Position numbers and translations under genes: made by a program
The notes under the pieces: generated by a model
Seen by the model: only the letters and a program-made list of their open reading frames with translations
What the model was told of the DNA's origin: nothing
The model's database searches: none
Shown here: in pieces, positions 30,821 to 34,175 of the stretch
Position numbering within the stretch: the first letter of the stretch is position 1
Layout: each line of letters begins with the position of its first letter
Assembly (NCBI RefSeq): GCF_000485595.1
Contig: NW_014577508.1
Location: 135,152-169,326 of the forward strand
DNA from: Priapulus caudatus
Taxonomy: Eukaryota > Priapulida > Priapulimorpha > Priapulimorphida > Priapulidae
DNA: 34,175 bases
Direction: 5' to 3'

Positions 30821-31916
30821 AATTGGATAACTACCAAGGATATGTACACAAAAAGCATGTCTAACACACTTATTTACATTGTGGTCCTTGTTTTGCTATG
30901 CAAGTGATAAATTTTCTGAGTGATACAGTACAGAACAGTGCATATATATACATTAAGAAAAAATAGATAGGATATATATAATATAGAGAGAAATATAGGC
31001 TATACGAAAGTATCTAAATATGTATTATTATACTGTTGTAATTAATATTGGAAATATATCAGTTAAAAATTGGTTAATTAGGTAGCCTATTTGTCTTCTA
31101 ACCCTAGCAAGACCGTTTCTTGGAGCTAGGTCTATCATCGAGTTTAGTCTTAGTCTTATCCTTAGTCTCGTCTAAGCGAGTTAATACGTGCATGAGTTAG
31201 ACACGCTCAAAACACGAAATTAAACATTTGCTTGCCTTAGTAATTACCTATGCCATGGCTATGATTTATTAATAATAATATTACGCGCAACTCAATAAAA
31301 TAAATCTAAGCGAGCTAGATACACTGATTGCCTTAGTTTACTTATGCCATGGCAATTATTTATTAATATTACGTGCAACTAGTGATGGGAATCGGCTGGA
31401 ATTTCATAATCGATTATTGGTTTCCCTTAACCGATCGATAATCGATTATAATCGGATAATCGGTTAATAATAGCATAGATTTAATTTAATCTTACTTTGT
31501 ATATACAATTATACATAGCATTCAATATTATCATGTTTTATGATCATATAACTCTGTGAAGGTTGAGCTGTATGTATATCAATGTCTGTTCCTATACAGT
31601 ATTTAATCAATTTAAAATTGCTTTCTCGCGCTGATGGCAAATTTATTGTTGAAAACAAACGTGTTTCGATTCAGCGAACATATAAAGGGCCACAAATATT
31701 CAAAGTTACATCAAACAACCACTGGCCAAGATCTTTATGTAATCTTACTTTGATGTAAATCTTAATATGGTCTGATAAAATTACGACTGGGACTTTCGCT
31801 TAGAACCACCTTAGCTTTAAAGTAAATACAGAAATGGACCTTTAACCCACACGTATTTATAAGTCATCCTTTAGTGAGTGGTAATTTAAATCTGACGCAA
31901 TTGACCTATCACTTAC

Positions 31917-34036
31917 TTGCCGGGATGTGAATAGTCATGTGTCATAAGGCTAAAAGCATCCATGTGTGGTGGCAAGTCTATCAAAGTCTGCCTTTACAAA
32001 CATGCCTTTCCTACCACTAGAAAAAAAATAGAGTTAAAACCTGTTTAGCTTATTATTCAAGAGCGTATAAAGAAGGAGAGTGTACAACGGTGAAATGCTG
32101 AAACCATGTTGCAGTATTAGTCGAATTAATAAACTTTGCCCGTTTTATTTTGACGATTCTTTGCGGGTATTATTGATCAGCTGTCCTACCTTGCTAATAT
32201 AAAACAAACTGCTTGTCCTACGATTGCCCTACCGTGAGATAATGATCGGTGAAAATCCGTGTATTTTGCCCGAAAACCGACTGAGATCCCTGTTTGCTGC
32301 GACCCTCTCTCGGCTTTGTGACCAGTGTTGTTGCTTCCGGTCGCCGCTGTGTAGCCGCCATGGTAGCGCGTGACTCATTACGTCAGTACTAAAGAGTTTA
32401 CTACATCAGCGTGAGGTGGGCACAGGTGGGGCGTGCATCACTTATCGGCAATCAATAACATCGATGTCATTAATTCCATTTGTCAATCATTGATGGGAAA
32501 CACGCGAGGTTTCCCGAAGTTATCTCAAAGCGAGAGACAGTCGCAGTCAGCAGGTATCTCGAGTCGGTTTTCGGCGAAAATACCATATCTTTCCCAGCTC
32601 ATTATCTCAGCGAAGGGGCATCGTTAGGGACATGCGGTTGTTTTATAAAAACGTAAGACATGCTGATCAATAATACTGCATATGAATCGTCAATAATAAA
32701 ACGGGGGGAAGTTTATTAATTCGACTAATACTGCAGCATCGTTTCAGCATTATTCACGTTGTACGCTCTCCTTCTTACTACGCTCGTTTTATATATATAC
32801 AAAATATGCTCTCTAATGAAAAATTCATTACTGAAAGGTCACAATTATATTATTATATATGACACTATGACTAAGATTGAATATTACACTTTGCAAATAA
32901 ATATATTTGATGAGAAAGCAGTAAATTTATTTTTACCTGGGCGATTCCATTCATTTACAGATAACTCTACACAATCTACTTACTTGAAACATGCTGAACG
33001 AGTGAGACAGGCATGACATATAACTAGAATTTACCCCTGATAGGTAGCAGGTGGTATGACAAAGGGTGATGATTTCCATATCTTCATTATGAAGTGCTTC
33101 AGCCATATGTACCAGAACATCAGATATTTCACTGAAATAATACATTCAAATATAAGTTTACAGATTGACTGTCTGTGATACCACAAACAACTGATTATCA
33201 GACATTTGTGTTTATATTTGGTCTTGGTACATATATTCAGTGCCCAAATTAAAAAAATGTCTTTAATTGATCATAATAATTAATAAAGTAATCATGTTAT
33301 TAAGTGTAACCTATTATCACTATTTACCCATTTTTGTACAATTTATTTATACAACATACCTTTTATAATTTCCTCCAAGCTTGGCTCCAAACTTCAATAA
33401 CTTACGCATCAAAGTTATGCTTCTAAAATGGATATAAATACATTTATTAGATGAGCTACGATGGTAATATTTAAACACATAAAACTAATAACATTTTCAT
33501 TGACTGTGAGAAGTAATGTTATGATATATAACAATCAAATTAAACACTATAAGATAATACTATGAGGCTAACACATGATTTATAAGCTTAGATTTATCTA
33601 TTATTTGCGTAACTTTGATGAAGTGTATCCACCATTTTTTGCCTGAATCCTGGATCAGCAAATACAGCCTGATAGTCAGGTTAGGCTCCAACCATCGAAC
33701 AAAAACTCTAGGAACTGCAATCATGAATAAAAAAAGGTTTTATACATCTTCAATGCCATGTAAACACCTGAATACTATGGGGGCTATGCTTTACTAAACC
33801 AGTGAAACACACTATATATCTACTAATATCCTAAACCTATGTACATACTACTGCCTGATTTTATCTGTTTGTCCAATTGAATACATTTTCCCAAATTGTA
33901 CACTATTTTCCTTATTAGAATATCTATTATTTGATAAGTATATGATCCAACCAATATGAGATTTTTTTGAGGTTTTTGAAGTTATATTTACCACATGTAT
34001 GTTTTCCTGGATTTCTTGACCATCTGCCCATCCATC
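31917..34036 (-). pseudogene. CHID1: Frame-broken duplicate of five CHID1 exons
   Basis: Counterparts of the CHID1 exons lie at 34036-33992 (45 nt against 42), 33714 to about 33605 (about 110 against 107), 33422-33360 (63 against 62), 33131-33035 (97 against 93) and 32016-31917 (100 against 99). Extra bases shift several frames, and the donor after the second of these exons has lost its GT. The three 3' exons of CHID1 are not included. Either this is a decayed partial duplication or, more likely given the uniform insertion bias, noisy long-read sequence. Confidence 0.8.
32061..32785. mobile_element. Fold-back element, duplicate copy
   Basis: Counterpart of 27408-28135 with the same GAGCGTATAAAG start and CGCTC end, and scattered single-base indels. 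Confidence 0.8.
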
Positions 34037-34175
34037 CTGTAATATACATACATACAGAAGGAAATATTGTATTGGTGAAAAAATCACACACCACTCAGCT
34101 AATGTAACAATTAAAGAGGTACACAGCTAGAATAATTTACTAAAACGAAATGTTCTCAGTCTGTTGTGTGCAACT

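Larger units (their letters stand above)
29488..31633. other. Intronic/unassigned AT-rich region between the CHID1 duplicates
   Basis: Holds a truncated non-LTR retrotransposon and a 51-bp tandem repeat (listed separately). It also holds two degenerate copies of a segment of about 60 bp (GCCTTAGT ... TATGCCATGGC ... ATTACG, about 31235-31295 and 31330-31380), and a GTGATGGGAATCGG stretch at 31382 rich in ATCGAT motifs, like MITE termini. No CHID1 exon was recognised. Confidence 0.5.
31634..34175. repeat. Right copy of the 2.5-kb duplication, insertion-rich
   Basis: Collinear with 27002-29487 but about 56 bases longer, mostly through one- to four-base insertions spread over exons, introns and the fold-back element. 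It is still matching when the window ends. Confidence 0.95.

Overview
The window looks like nuclear DNA of an invertebrate animal, probably a marine bilaterian and possibly a lophotrochozoan (the clade is only an inference). The evidence is short exons with GT-AG introns, eukaryotic transcription-factor and secretory-pathway genes, many microsatellites, and many short inverted-repeat DNA transposons. There are no bacterial operons, RNA genes or CRISPR arrays. A run of 10 N and two direct duplications show that this is a draft assembly.

Left part (1-8.8 kb, + strand). This holds the 3' portion of a defective-proventriculus (Dve)/SATB-type 'Compass' homeobox gene, here gene A. A 106-nt exon encodes the first half of the CUTL domain. 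A 4.9-kb intron follows, and then a 1.5-kb terminal exon with the second half of CUTL, two K50-class homeodomains and long low-complexity tracts. The CMP/ULD exon expected upstream was not found.

Middle part (11.5-23.1 kb, + strand). This holds a second, divergent Compass-type set of exons, here gene B. Its CUTL exon is phase-matched to that of gene A. It also has one divergent K50 homeodomain (W-W-K-N) and a short Gly-rich terminal exon. The gene B stop codon, UGA-C, is followed in frame by 52 open codons that include three 12-residue repeats. A 45-bp minisatellite abuts the homeodomain exon. The CUTL exon appears twice because about 4.7 kb is repeated on both sides of the N gap. The two copies look like allelic contig ends and differ by a 607-bp inversion and by transposon-length polymorphisms.

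Right part (25.3-34.2 kb, - strand). Eight exons encode the C-terminal two thirds of CHID1 (chitinase domain-containing protein 1), convergent with gene B. Five of these exons recur at 31.6-34.2 kb in a copy full of small insertions that break frames, most simply explained as uncorrected long-read sequence. The introns hold a large fold-back element and a 5'-truncated non-LTR retrotransposon.

Genes A and B may be tandem paralogues, or alternative 3' cassettes of one transcription unit, since both CUTL exons have the same entry phase. CHID1 is an unrelated neighbour. The most interesting items are the gene B homeobox cassette, its possible readthrough extension, and the family of long-TIR MITEs with 9-bp target duplications and telomere-like cores.
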